A stretch of 64,000 bases of DNA from Lusitaniella coriacea LEGE 07157 (GTDB taxonomy: Bacteria > Cyanobacteriota > Cyanobacteriia > Cyanobacteriales > Spirulinaceae), in assembly GCF_015207425.1 (NCBI RefSeq), contig NZ_JADEWZ010000009.1:1-64000 (forward strand). The letters run 5' to 3'. The notes below the pieces were generated by a model that did not search any database, was not told where the DNA came from, and saw only the letters and a list, made by a program, of their open reading frames with translations. Positions 9,956 to 19,760 of the stretch are shown here, in pieces (within the stretch, counting starts at the first letter, position 1; every line of letters starts with the position of its first letter). A program made the translations under genes and the position numbers.

Positions 9956-10891
9956 TTAATTTAGACTCGATGCGTCGATCTTTTGACTCAAGCGTTCGCT
10001 GACGAATTGATTGCCTTCTGGACTGAGGTGAATGTGGTCGCGGTAGAGGGTTTCCGGTTGGGGATGGGCGTTGAAAGCGGGGAGAAAATCGAGGTAGGGA
10101 ATGTTTTGGGCTTCTGTGAGGTCTAGGAGGCGCTTGCGGGCTGTCAGTTCGTAGTCTCGCGGTCCCGGTTCCCCCAGTTCTCGGCGCAGAGGAGTGTGGG
10201 CGAGGAGGAGTTTGGCGTTGTTGTGTTGCGAGATCGCGCGAATTCCTGCAATTGCTTCTAAATTAAAACCCACGCGATCGCCTTCTTCGTTTTGCACTTC
10301 TTTCATTCCAGAAATGGGTTTGGATTTCTTGCCGTAGCGGTTATACAGTTCGATTAAGGCTAGGGGAGGTTTGCGGTTGGGGTAGTTGAGATCGCGCCCT
10401 ACCGGAAGCGAGGTGGGTGCAGTTCCGAACAGATCGTCGGTATTGATTAATAACACCAACACTTGCGACCCAAAAAGCCCAAACCGTTGGAGATAGGCTA
10501 ATTCGTTACGCGGCGACCAAGAGTTTGCCGAAGCGTTCAACACTTCTACAGTTTGTCCCGATTGGCTCAATTGATTATGCATTAAAGCTGAAATCGTCTG
10601 CTTTTGATCCGTCCACCACGCGCCATTGGCAACAGAATCTCCTAATAAAAAGACTCGCAGCGTGTTAGAATCTCGTTTTTGCGCGATCGCGCCCGTCCGC
10701 ATGGAATACTCGTTAATGGCAATTAAATTCCCCATGCGACGCAGGCGCTGATTGGGTGCGAGGAGATAGCCGATTTTATCATCCGCAATATAGAGTGGGG
10801 GGTTACCCAAACCAAACAGCAATTGCAAACTCACCTCTGCCGCGATCGCCAAAATAATTGGCACGGCAATTAAAATCAAAAGTTGTTTCAC
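9956..10891 (-). CDS. Membrane-anchored SGNH/GDSL-like hydrolase
   Basis: Protein of 311 residues. Residues 1-27 form one hydrophobic segment (signal anchor), so the catalytic domain should face the periplasm. Block I is FLLGDSVANG with nucleophile Ser86. Block V is YRDHIHLSPEGN with Asp285 and His288. The Asn of block III lies in an LINTDD-type stretch. SGNH hydrolases of this layout de-esterify or acetylate polysaccharides and lipids; the substrate here is unknown. It is monocistronic and divergent from the small membrane gene at 11122. Confidence 0.85.
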   Translation of the reverse strand: MKQLLILIAVPIILAIAAEVSLQLLFGLGNPPLYIADDKIGYLLAPNQRLRRMGNLIAINEYSMRTGAIAQKRDSNTLRVFLLGDSVANGAWWTDQKQTISALMHNQLSQSGQTVEVLNASANSWSPRNELAYLQRFGLFGSQVLVLLINTDDLFGTAPTSLPVGRDLNYPNRKPPLALIELYNRYGKKSKPISGMKEVQNEEGDRVGFNLEAIAGIRAISQHNNAKLLLAHTPLRRELGEPGPRDYELTARKRLLDLTEAQNIPYLDFLPAFNAHPQPETLYRDHIHLSPEGNQFVSERLSQKIDASSLN

Positions 10892-11121
10892 GCCTATCTA
10901 TCCCTCCTGAATAAATTTTGAGCTGACGCGCGATCGGTCTTATCGTCGGAAACGCACTTAAAGTTGGGTTTTCTCACACCCTTTATCAGAATTTAAGTGC
11001 CAAATCGCTTAATCTGTATTTTTATGTTTTATGCATGGACGGATTCTCCCAATCATCGCTAATCTAGACCTATAGTCTCTTGTTTTTTAACACAACCAGC
11101 TAAAGAGAGGATGAACCTGCT

Positions 11122-11262
11122 ATGTCAGACTTAAATCGCGGCATCATGAAATTTAAAAATGCCGATAAGCCTATTATTGTCGCGCTCTCAGCTATTTTAG
11201 TGTTAGGGAGCATCACCGCTTTAATTGCTTGGGCGCTTCAAAGCGCCTACGCCATTCACTAG
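11122..11262 (+). CDS. 46-residue single-span membrane protein, unassigned
   Basis: Short gene opening MSDLNRGIMKFKNADKP, then one hydrophobic helix (about residues 18-40), ending SAYAIH. The start ATG is at 11122 and the stop TAG at 11260-11262. A strong 10-bp inverted repeat with a T-rich tail lies just downstream, which marks it as an independent transcription unit. It resembles the small one-helix subunits of photosynthetic or respiratory complexes in size and shape. I could not match it to PsbX, PsbY, PetM, PsaI, PsaM or another named small subunit. Expected topology is a short cytoplasmic N-terminus. Confidence 0.7.
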   Translation: MSDLNRGIMKFKNADKPIIVALSAILVLGSITALIAWALQSAYAIH

Positions 11263-11276
11263 AGCAACAAGCTTGA

Positions 11277-12524
<1,248 letters not shown>

Positions 12525-12599
12525 ATTCAAAAAAAAGTTTCGCTACTTTCTGCATTTCTGCAAAATGTTTGCTACGATAGTAAACTGTGGAATTAATAA

Positions 12600-12684
12600 G
12601 GGTCGGTGCCCGAGTGGTTAATGGGGGTGGACTGTAAATCCACTGGCTATGCCTACGCTGGTTCAAATCCAGCTCGGCCCACCA
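12600..12684 (+). tRNA. trnY: tRNA-Tyr (GTA)
   Basis: Class II tRNA of 85 nt with the 3' CCA encoded. The acceptor stem GGGTCGG pairs with TCGGCCC, including two G-T pairs. The anticodon loop CTGTAAA reads GTA, there is a long variable arm, and the T arm is GCTGG-TTCAAAT-CCAGC. It lies 68 bp upstream of tRNA-Thr, so the two are probably co-transcribed. Confidence 0.96.
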
Positions 12685-12752
12685 CAATAGATTAAAAATG
12701 CAAACGTTAGCGCTGAATTTGCGATAATTGCTTTGTGTTTTTAATATTTTTT

Positions 12753-12824
12753 GCCCTTGTAGCTCAGTGGTAGAGCACACCCTTGGTAAGGGTGAGGTCA
12801 CGAGTTCAATCCTCGTCAAGGGCT
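12753..12824 (+). tRNA. trnT: tRNA-Thr (GGT)
   Basis: Class I tRNA of 72 nt without encoded CCA. The acceptor stem GCCCTTG/CAAGGGC is perfect, the D arm is AGCTCAGTGGTAGAGC, the anticodon loop TTGGTAA reads GGT, and the T arm is ACGAG-TTCAATC-CTCGT. It ends only 9 bp before the probable start of the DUF790 gene. Confidence 0.96.
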
Positions 12825-12833
12825 TTAGGAAGA

Positions 12834-14045
12834 ATGTTACCGAGCGACCTTCTCAGTTACCGACAAAGTGGTGAAACGATTATCCCCAAACGACTCGCGA
12901 TCGACGATCGCGCGATCGCGCTAGCCACAGAACAAATCAATTGCTTTCAAGAATGTCTCGGAAAAACCCAAGGAGAACTCGATCGCAAGCGTCAGGAACT
13001 CGAAGGGGACAGTCCCGATTATCGCGTCAAACGGGGACTCTCGCACCTGCTCAAAAACAGCTTTTCCACCTTTGAAATTGTCAGTCCCCTCGAACCCCAA
13101 CTGTTGCGCCAGCGAACCTTTGCTCAGTCGGCAAAAATCCAACCCATCCCCGCAAACCGCGATCGCATCCTCGAACTCCTTTCCACCCAACTCTCCCAAG
13201 AACTCAACCGCGAAGTCCTCCCCTCCGACATCGAAAAGGGACTCTATGCAGACTTACAGGAAAATCGCATTCTCACCGAATTTGAACCTCCTTCGCCTGA
13301 AGCGCTCCTCCAACGCTACAACCTCTCCCAAGTCCAAGGAATCTTCTACCGCGCCAGTCAAGTCGTTCTCAACGCACACCGCAACGTTCCCGGCGAATAC
13401 AAACTCCTCTTTCGCTACCTCAAACTCTTCCAACTGATGTACTACATCGAAGGGGATGTAGACCACGGTTTTACCATCACCCTTGATGGGCCCACCAGCC
13501 TCTTTAAAGCCAGTACCCGCTACGGACTCGCCTTCGCAAAAATGCTCCCCGCCTTACTCCACGTCACCAAATGGAGCCTCAAAGCCACCCTAGAAAATCG
13601 CGATCCCTACAGTGGCGCAAAAAAAACCGGACAGTTCCGACTCAACGACCAATGCGGTCTAGTCACCCATTATCCCCCCGGTAAAACCTACGACAGCATG
13701 GTTGAAGAATCTTTTGCCAAACGCTGGGAAAAGTTAAAAACCGAATGGATTTTAGAACGGGAAGTTAACCTGGTTCCTCTTCCCGGTAGCGTGATGATTC
13801 CCGACTTCCGCCTCGTACATCCCGACGGACGAGATTATATTTTAGAAATTGTTGGTTTTTGGCGACCGGATTACTTGCAAAAGAAGTTTTACCAAGTTCG
13901 GCGTTCGGACATTGATAATTTGATTTTGGCAGTTTCCGAGCGCTTGAATTTGGAGAAAGCGGGGATAAAAATGACCAATATCCCAGCAAAAGTGATTTGG
14001 TTTAAGGAGAAGTTATCGCCGAAAGCCGTGCTAGAAATATTGTAA
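12834..14045 (+). CDS. DUF790 family nuclease (Bax1-like)
   Basis: Protein of about 403 residues starting at ATG 12834 (MLPSDLLSYR). A longer in-frame start at 12783 lies inside tRNA-Thr and is unlikely. The opening MLPSDLL, RVKRGLSHLL near residue 70, and YNLSQVQGIFYRA match the DUF790/COG3372 family. In archaea this family (Bax1) partners the XPB helicase as a structure-specific nuclease. The C-terminal restriction-endonuclease-like core is visible: IPDFRLVHPDGRDYILEIVGFW, where Asp, Glu and the following residues form a PD-(D/E)XK-type site. No XPB-like helicase lies in the window. Confidence 0.87.
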   Translation: MLPSDLLSYRQSGETIIPKRLAIDDRAIALATEQINCFQECLGKTQGELDRKRQELEGDSPDYRVKRGLSHLLKNSFSTFEIVSPLEPQLLRQRTFAQSAKIQPIPANRDRILELLSTQLSQELNREVLPSDIEKGLYADLQENRILTEFEPPSPEALLQRYNLSQVQGIFYRASQVVLNAHRNVPGEYKLLFRYLKLFQLMYYIEGDVDHGFTITLDGPTSLFKASTRYGLAFAKMLPALLHVTKWSLKATLENRDPYSGAKKTGQFRLNDQCGLVTHYPPGKTYDSMVEESFAKRWEKLKTEWILEREVNLVPLPGSVMIPDFRLVHPDGRDYILEIVGFWRPDYLQKKFYQVRRSDIDNLILAVSERLNLEKAGIKMTNIPAKVIWFKEKLSPKAVLEIL

Positions 14046-14059
14046 GGATTCAGCCTTTT

Positions 14060-15220
14060 TTATTTCCCGGATCCTCCCAATCCATACTTAAAAATAAGTC
14101 GCCCTAAACGAATTGGATAATAAAGGGGAAAGAAGATAGAAGGCAAGGAAATGTAAGCTAAATCTCTTTCGTTCACCGGACAAGCTAAACCCCAACAATA
14201 ACGAAGTTTTTGTAAAGTGCCTTGTTGTAGTTGTAATGTAAAATAGACTAATTGCAAGCGATTTAAATAAGTTTTACTCTCGCCAAAAAGCCTGTGGCAA
14301 ACCTGTTCGGATAGAAGGTGAATTTGAGGCTGTTTTTCAATTTCAGCTTTGACATTTAAAGGAAGCGGACTGTCTAGTACTTTGTTGGCTAAATTCAAAC
14401 CGAGAAGAACCATTCGCAAGCACCCTAACTGTTGGGCATATCTCAAGAGTTCTTGCCAGTCCATTTGAGGACGAACGCGGATAAACTCTGAAATATCGCA
14501 AATTTGCTGCAATCCCAACCAACCATCTTTTGCGCCATTAATACACAATACTAAGAAAGAGTCTTCAGGCGAGAAAACAGAGATTTTAGTTCCGGCAATT
14601 TCAAAAACTTGCGATCGAGCAAAAACATTATCAATGGATAATGGTAGCGAGAAGTAAGGTGGTGCTAATCCCCAATGAAGATCGATACTTATTTTTAGGG
14701 TTTCGTGGAAAAACTCTTGCTCATAATTTGTTTTTAGACGTAGGTTTTCCTGTTTTTCGTCGAGAGGAATTACTGCTTCATATCCAAAATTTTCTAGGAT
14801 TTTTTTTGCTTTTAGCACGCAATCTTCACGAACCAAAATATCTAGATCGTAAAATTTTCTTAAAACAATGTTATTGTAAACAGTTGCAGACAGAATAGAA
14901 CCTTTAAAAGGAATGACTTCAATTCCTTGTCGCTTAAACTCTTTGAGTATTTTAAGTAGCTGCGATGTCAAAAAAAAGTTACGTTGAACGTTGATTTTGA
15001 AATATTTTTTGATTTTTTGTAAGACTTTGGATGGAATGGCTTCAGGGCAAATTGCTTTAAGTTGCCAGTAGAGTAAGGGCGTTACACTATGCCATTGAGC
15101 TGCGACGAGTAAATATTGCCAGTCAATTTTGTTTTGAACTAACTGACGCACCCGAATTTTGTGTTCCGGGGAAACTTGGGTACGAGTGCAACACAGTAGT
15201 AGTTCGATTTCAGGGCGCAT
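14060..15220 (-). CDS. Nucleotidyltransferase-fold family protein (NTP_transf_5)
   Basis: Protein of 386 residues in the 'uncharacterised nucleotidyltransferase' family. The core motif FKGSILSATVY (residues about 113-123) is followed by RKFYDLDILV, where DLDILV carries the metal-binding Asp pair of the Pol-beta-type fold. DLHW later supplies the third acidic strand. Members often stand in ribosomal-peptide loci (lasso-type and others) beside an ABC exporter. Here an exporter gene lies 57 bp upstream on the same strand, so the two probably share an mRNA. The reaction catalysed is not established for the family. Confidence 0.83.
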   Translation of the reverse strand: MRPEIELLLCCTRTQVSPEHKIRVRQLVQNKIDWQYLLVAAQWHSVTPLLYWQLKAICPEAIPSKVLQKIKKYFKINVQRNFFLTSQLLKILKEFKRQGIEVIPFKGSILSATVYNNIVLRKFYDLDILVREDCVLKAKKILENFGYEAVIPLDEKQENLRLKTNYEQEFFHETLKISIDLHWGLAPPYFSLPLSIDNVFARSQVFEIAGTKISVFSPEDSFLVLCINGAKDGWLGLQQICDISEFIRVRPQMDWQELLRYAQQLGCLRMVLLGLNLANKVLDSPLPLNVKAEIEKQPQIHLLSEQVCHRLFGESKTYLNRLQLVYFTLQLQQGTLQKLRYCWGLACPVNERDLAYISLPSIFFPLYYPIRLGRLIFKYGLGGSGK

Positions 15221-15277
15221 TGAATACAGGAAGAATGAGAAAAAATGAGGTTTGTTAAGAGCGATTAATGAGTTGGA

Positions 15278-17053
15278 TTATTGATAGTAATAGGCTTGGG
15301 TGTTGAAGAGACGGGCGTAGGTTCCTTGTTGTTGGAGGAGATTTTGGTGCGTCCCACTTTCGGCGATCTTTCCCTGTTCGAGAACGAAGATTCGATCGGC
15401 AAATTGAACGGTGGAAAGGCGATGGCTAATCAAAATGGCAGTTCTATTTTGGGTAAGTTGGTTGAATTTTTGGAGAATTTCGGCTTCTGCTTGAGGATCG
15501 AGGGCGCTTGTGGGTTCGTCGAGGATGAGAATTTGGGCTTGACGCAAAAGACAGCGCGCGATCGCGATTTTTTGCCATTCTCCGATGCTGAGTTCTTCAC
15601 CGCGATCGAATTGGTGTCCCAAGGTTGTATCGTAGCCATTGGGGAGTCGCGCGATCGCGCGATCCACTCCCGCCAAGCAAGCCGCTTGATGAATTGCCGC
15701 CTTCTCCCCATTACCAAAACCAATATTCTCCCGCACGGTAAGGTTGTAGCGAGCATAGTCTTGAAAAACGACTCCCATTTGTCCTCGCAATTCCGTTGTT
15801 GAAAATTCTTCCACGTCAATCCCATCCCAGGTAATCTTTCCTCCACAGGGATCGTACAGCCGACAAAGTAACTTGATTAGCGTTGATTTTCCGGCTCCAT
15901 TTTCCCCCACAAACGCAACGGTTTCTCCCGCCTCGATTTGAAAGCTAACCGCTTCTAATACCGAACGTTGGCTGTGGGGATAGCGGAAAGAGACGTTCTC
16001 GAAGGCAATTCCTACTTGTAAGGGGTTGGGAATGGGACGCGGAAATGGAGGATCGAGAACGAGAGGTTTGAGGTGGAGAAAATTGTAAAAATTGGAGAGA
16101 AATAGGCTATTTTCGTAAAGACTAGCTAAATTTCGGGTTGTATCTCGCAACAGTCCCTGTCCCCGTTGAAAAGCTTGGTAGTACATGACCAAAGAACCGA
16201 GAGAGAGCGCCCCTTGGAGGGTTTGGCGGGCAATTACAGCGAAGGCGGCAAAAATTGCGAGGGTGGCAATACTTTGCGCGATCGCCTCTGTTCGGAATCT
16301 TTGCCATGCGAGGCGGAGTTTGCCTTGGTGAATCTCTTTTCGCAAATGCTTGAAGTGGTTTTGGAAATAGGTTCCCAGTTGAAAGAGACGAATTTCCTTG
16401 GCGTGAGATTCCCGCGTTAATAACTCGCTGTAGTACTGGGCGCGTCGTTCCTGCGCTGTCCATTGCTGCCACAGGCGATAAAATTGCTTTGAGGATTGCA
16501 AACGCACCAGCAATAAGGGAATAATTGCGAGGAAGAGAATAAGGGTAATACCCCAGTGGAGTGCAATGAGAAGGAGCGCGATCGCGCCCAAAGAAATTCC
16601 CCCTTGTAATGCTTGTAGAAGGCGATTGAGAATCAGGGAAGGGCGATAAGGCGCTTCCGATTGCGCTTGGTGCAAGCGATCATAATACTGGGCATTTTCG
16701 TAATATTCCAAGTCAACCGCGATCGATTTGGCGTGGAGTAAATTTTGCACGTAGTCGGTGACAACTTGAGATTGCGTTTCTTGCACCACTCCCACCAGGG
16801 AACCGCACAAGTCATTGAGAATCGTTACAGCCGCAGTCAGAACAATTAAATAAAAAACCTCTTGAAATGCGGTGGGGGAATTTTTTGCGGTTAGCGCTTG
16901 CGTTAAAGCATCCACAATCCGCTTCGCAAGATAGAGCGATGCTACAGGGAGAAAACTACGGATAACTAAGAGGATAATACTTGCCAGCGTCCAATTTCGG
17001 CTACTTTGCCAACATAGGGATAACGCTTGTTTGAGTGAAAGAAGACGATTCAA
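15278..17053 (-). CDS. ABC exporter, fused membrane and ATPase domains
   Basis: Half-transporter of 591 residues, expected to work as a homodimer in the inner membrane. About six hydrophobic helices occupy residues 20-300. The ATPase domain starts near 347, with Walker A GENGAGKST (383-391), signature LSIGE (488-492), Walker B ILILDEPT (508-515) and H-loop LISHRLST. No C39 protease domain precedes the membrane part. Gene order places it between a PRMT-like methyltransferase and a nucleotidyltransferase-fold protein, all on the minus strand. Export of a modified peptide or small molecule is an inference from that setting. Confidence 0.92.
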   Translation of the reverse strand: MNRLLSLKQALSLCWQSSRNWTLASIILLVIRSFLPVASLYLAKRIVDALTQALTAKNSPTAFQEVFYLIVLTAAVTILNDLCGSLVGVVQETQSQVVTDYVQNLLHAKSIAVDLEYYENAQYYDRLHQAQSEAPYRPSLILNRLLQALQGGISLGAIALLLIALHWGITLILFLAIIPLLLVRLQSSKQFYRLWQQWTAQERRAQYYSELLTRESHAKEIRLFQLGTYFQNHFKHLRKEIHQGKLRLAWQRFRTEAIAQSIATLAIFAAFAVIARQTLQGALSLGSLVMYYQAFQRGQGLLRDTTRNLASLYENSLFLSNFYNFLHLKPLVLDPPFPRPIPNPLQVGIAFENVSFRYPHSQRSVLEAVSFQIEAGETVAFVGENGAGKSTLIKLLCRLYDPCGGKITWDGIDVEEFSTTELRGQMGVVFQDYARYNLTVRENIGFGNGEKAAIHQAACLAGVDRAIARLPNGYDTTLGHQFDRGEELSIGEWQKIAIARCLLRQAQILILDEPTSALDPQAEAEILQKFNQLTQNRTAILISHRLSTVQFADRIFVLEQGKIAESGTHQNLLQQQGTYARLFNTQAYYYQ

Positions 17054-17157
17054 AATTATGGCGGTTGAGTAACGATCCGAGAAACACGCAACAAAGGGTA
17101 GATGGTAGAAGAGAGTAGTGTTTCTTTTGACGCTATGTCGGAAAAGTTAGATAGTGC

Positions 17158-18306
17158 TTACAAACTGTACTGCTGCGAAAGTTCCCCAACGCGACGTAGC
17201 GCCAGTTGCCAAGTGGGAAACGTTTCGGGAAATTGAGCGGTTAAATGGCGGGCGATTTCTCCGAGAGATTTCTGTTCGTTCATCAACTGCAAAATTGTCT
17301 GTAGTATTTTGCCGTCTGGGTTGAGACTGGGGACAAAAGCATTTGCTTGTTTGTGCAGTTGCATAGAAGACAGGGGTTGACTCCAAAAGGTCGATTGCTC
17401 GAAGTTGGCTTTGAGTTGCGTAGATTGACCCTGATGAAAAATTTGAGAGTGCCAGCGCCAAATATAGTCTTGATGAACCCAGTTGGCTTGCAGTTTTATC
17501 GATACGCGATCGCGCGGTTCGACAGTTATGGGAGTCTTCCAGGGAAAAAAGGCTTGACCGTAAATCAATTCCGGTTGTCCGGGTGCATTGGAAAAACCAA
17601 TTTTCTCCGTCAGCGTAGCATCAAACCAGAGGCAAATTCCGTGGGCAATCCCACTACGAGAGATGGTTCCAGCAAACTCTACTGTCCCATTGGCATCCTC
17701 GATGCAGGTATAGTCTAAGGTTAAACAGGGTTGAGGCGCAAGCAAACATTGCTCTGGCGTTATTTTCCCTTTGCGCCAAGTGTTGGTAACAAAGGGTTTT
17801 GCTCCTTGGAGTTGCAAGCCGTAGGGGTTATCGTCCCAAGGGGAGGTGTATTGCTCGTAGAGTTGAGGGGCTTCAACAATCGTTGCCCAGACGCGATCGC
17901 GCAAAGGAATTAAAACCCCTTCCGGTGCGAGTAGGCGTTCTCTCGCGTCGATAATTGAGGGGAGATGCGCTCCAAAAAAAGGCAACACGCCGCGCAAATC
18001 CGAGACGATGACATCGGCACGATGGGGTAGTTCGACTTGGGTTGAGTTCTCTTGGATGAAGCACACGCGATCGTCATAACCATTTGCCTGGGCAATTTCT
18101 TTTGCTACCGCGATCGCGCGATCCGGTTCGATCGCGTAAACTTGTTTTGCCCCCAACTGACAAGCTAAAAGGGCAAAAATCCCCGTTCCCGTGCCAATAT
18201 CCACCACAATCGAACCCGGTTTAACGGTTTGCCGCAACGCTTCGCCATAAGCAGCCATGCGCCCGCGATCGCGCATCATCTTACCGTAGCTCAGGAGACT
18301 GTACAT
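17158..18306 (-). CDS. PRMT-like SAM-dependent methyltransferase with PqqD-like tail
   Basis: Protein of 382 residues. Residues 1-115 form a class I methyltransferase core: motif I VVDIGTGTGIFALLA (34-48), acidic loop YAIEPD, and motif II DVIVSDLRG. Residues about 130-290 form a beta-barrel like that of protein arginine methyltransferases. The SDLRG loop replaces the double-E loop of true PRMTs, so arginine specificity is doubtful. Residues 325-380 (GKILQTILQLMNEQKSLGEIARHLTAQFP) resemble PqqD/winged-helix peptide-binding domains of ribosomal-peptide enzymes. The gene precedes the exporter by 104 bp on the same strand. Confidence 0.78.
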   Translation of the reverse strand: MYSLLSYGKMMRDRGRMAAYGEALRQTVKPGSIVVDIGTGTGIFALLACQLGAKQVYAIEPDRAIAVAKEIAQANGYDDRVCFIQENSTQVELPHRADVIVSDLRGVLPFFGAHLPSIIDARERLLAPEGVLIPLRDRVWATIVEAPQLYEQYTSPWDDNPYGLQLQGAKPFVTNTWRKGKITPEQCLLAPQPCLTLDYTCIEDANGTVEFAGTISRSGIAHGICLWFDATLTEKIGFSNAPGQPELIYGQAFFPWKTPITVEPRDRVSIKLQANWVHQDYIWRWHSQIFHQGQSTQLKANFEQSTFWSQPLSSMQLHKQANAFVPSLNPDGKILQTILQLMNEQKSLGEIARHLTAQFPETFPTWQLALRRVGELSQQYSL

Positions 18307-18537
18307 TTATAGCGATAGCCGAAGTATTAGGAGTAGTGGGAGCGGGGGGAGCAGGGGAAGCTGAGGGAGAAAGAGGTACTTGTGAATTCGTAACTGTTCT
18401 GGCGACGGCTATAGCACTACACGCGAACGTTAGAGAATTGTGTAGGGCGGGCAATGCCCGCCAGCTAACGATTGTGACTCTGGTGACGGGGAGACAATTC
18501 CCAATCCTTTTGCCGTCTGCCTTGCTGTTAGGCGCTA

Positions 18538-19419
18538 CTAAGCTTGAAGTACTGCCAAACTCCCAACATTCTCGCGTGCAATATCCGAGTAGGCGCGTTT
18601 GAGTAAATTGGCAAGGACATTTCCCGGCCCCACTTCCACCGCCTTTTCAATACCCATTTCGGACAATTGCGCCATAATTTCCCGCCAGCGCACCGAACCT
18701 ACAATTTGTGCTTGAAGGCGTTGCTTTAACACCTCTCCCTCACAATTAGGAGTCGGATCGACATTGGAGAGAACCGGAACCGACGCATCGGCAAACTCAA
18801 CGGATTGTAATACTTCCTGAAACTGTTGCGCGGCTTCTGCCATCAGGGGAGAGTGAAATGCACCCGAAACGTTCAACGGGATGGCACGTTTGGTCTTCAC
18901 TTGAGCGAGAACTGCATCCACCGCCTTCGGCGTTCCGGAAATCACCACCTGTCCGTCGCTATTGTCATTTGCCAGCACAACATCTGCACTTTTATCAATT
19001 TCCGTTTGCAGCGCTTCCCGATTAAACCCGATTAATGCCACCATTTTCCCGCCTTCAGCTTTATCCATCAACTCAGCGCGACGCTGCACCAGGCGCAACC
19101 CCGATTCAAAATCAAAAACTCCTGCGGCGTAAAGGGCGACATACTCCCCCAAACTGTGACCTGCCACTACTTGAGGTTCTCGTCTGCGATCGCGCATCAA
19201 ATCCACTAAAATTCCTTCAACCGCGTACAAACAGGGTTGAGTGTAGAGGGTTTGCGTCAGCTTTTCTTTCCCGTTCTGGCAAACCTCAAGCACAGACCAC
19301 CCTAAAATACTCTCCGCTTGTGCCAATCTCTCTTGAGCAATGGACGTGTCTTTAAGATCGACTCCCATCCCCTCCGCTTGAGAACCCTGTCCTGGAAATA
19401 GCCATGCTGTTTTTGTCAT
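18538..19419 (-). CDS. fabD: Malonyl-CoA:ACP transacylase
   Basis: FabD moves malonyl groups from CoA to acyl-carrier protein, feeding fatty-acid elongation in the cytoplasm. The 293-residue length is normal. Seen: the N-terminal FPGQGSQ, the nucleophile Ser89 in GHSLGEY, the conserved VSGAFHSPLM with catalytic His near 198, and the C-terminal VGPGNVLANLLKR. It is the last gene of a minus-strand set plsX-fabH-fabD, separated from fabH by 341 bp that hold only repeat sequence. Confidence 0.97.
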   Translation of the reverse strand: MTKTAWLFPGQGSQAEGMGVDLKDTSIAQERLAQAESILGWSVLEVCQNGKEKLTQTLYTQPCLYAVEGILVDLMRDRRREPQVVAGHSLGEYVALYAAGVFDFESGLRLVQRRAELMDKAEGGKMVALIGFNREALQTEIDKSADVVLANDNSDGQVVISGTPKAVDAVLAQVKTKRAIPLNVSGAFHSPLMAEAAQQFQEVLQSVEFADASVPVLSNVDPTPNCEGEVLKQRLQAQIVGSVRWREIMAQLSEMGIEKAVEVGPGNVLANLLKRAYSDIARENVGSLAVLQA

Positions 19420-19760
19420 TGTTTATCAATCGCGTTCTACAAAACTTGTTTTTCTTAGGATTTTTGAAAAATTAGCCTAGTGGTCTGTCGGTTTTCAATT
19501 TGTGGGTAAATCATTTCCCGTGTCTCCTCGGTCAGCATTCCCAAGTCCGCGTCATTTGAGGTTTCCTCAAATGCTTGTGTCGGACGTTTGCGTCTTTCGG
19601 AGGGTTTGAACAATCGGTATTAGTAAGATTCATCGCACGCAAACCGACTAAACCCGCCCCTACAGGGACTTTTCGGGTTAATCATTTCTCCGCGTCTTTG
19701 CGTCTCTCTTTTACCGCGTCCGCCAACGCCCACACCTTCAGGATTATCATCACTTAACCC
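19420..19760. repeat. Gene-free fabH-fabD spacer with dispersed repeat and hairpin
   Basis: No gene seen. About 19519-19597 is a copy of a dispersed repeat (TGTCTCCTCGGTCAGC at one end, CGGACGTTTGCG at the other). It includes the hairpin CATTTGAGG-TTT-CCTCAAATG. A second copy at 30879-31076 carries an insertion in this hairpin. The spacer interrupts an otherwise compact lipid-synthesis gene set. Confidence 0.7.

Noticed and set aside
12783-12833. Upstream start for the DUF790 gene
   Set aside because: It lies inside tRNA-Thr, and the family N-terminus MLPSDLL begins at 12834.
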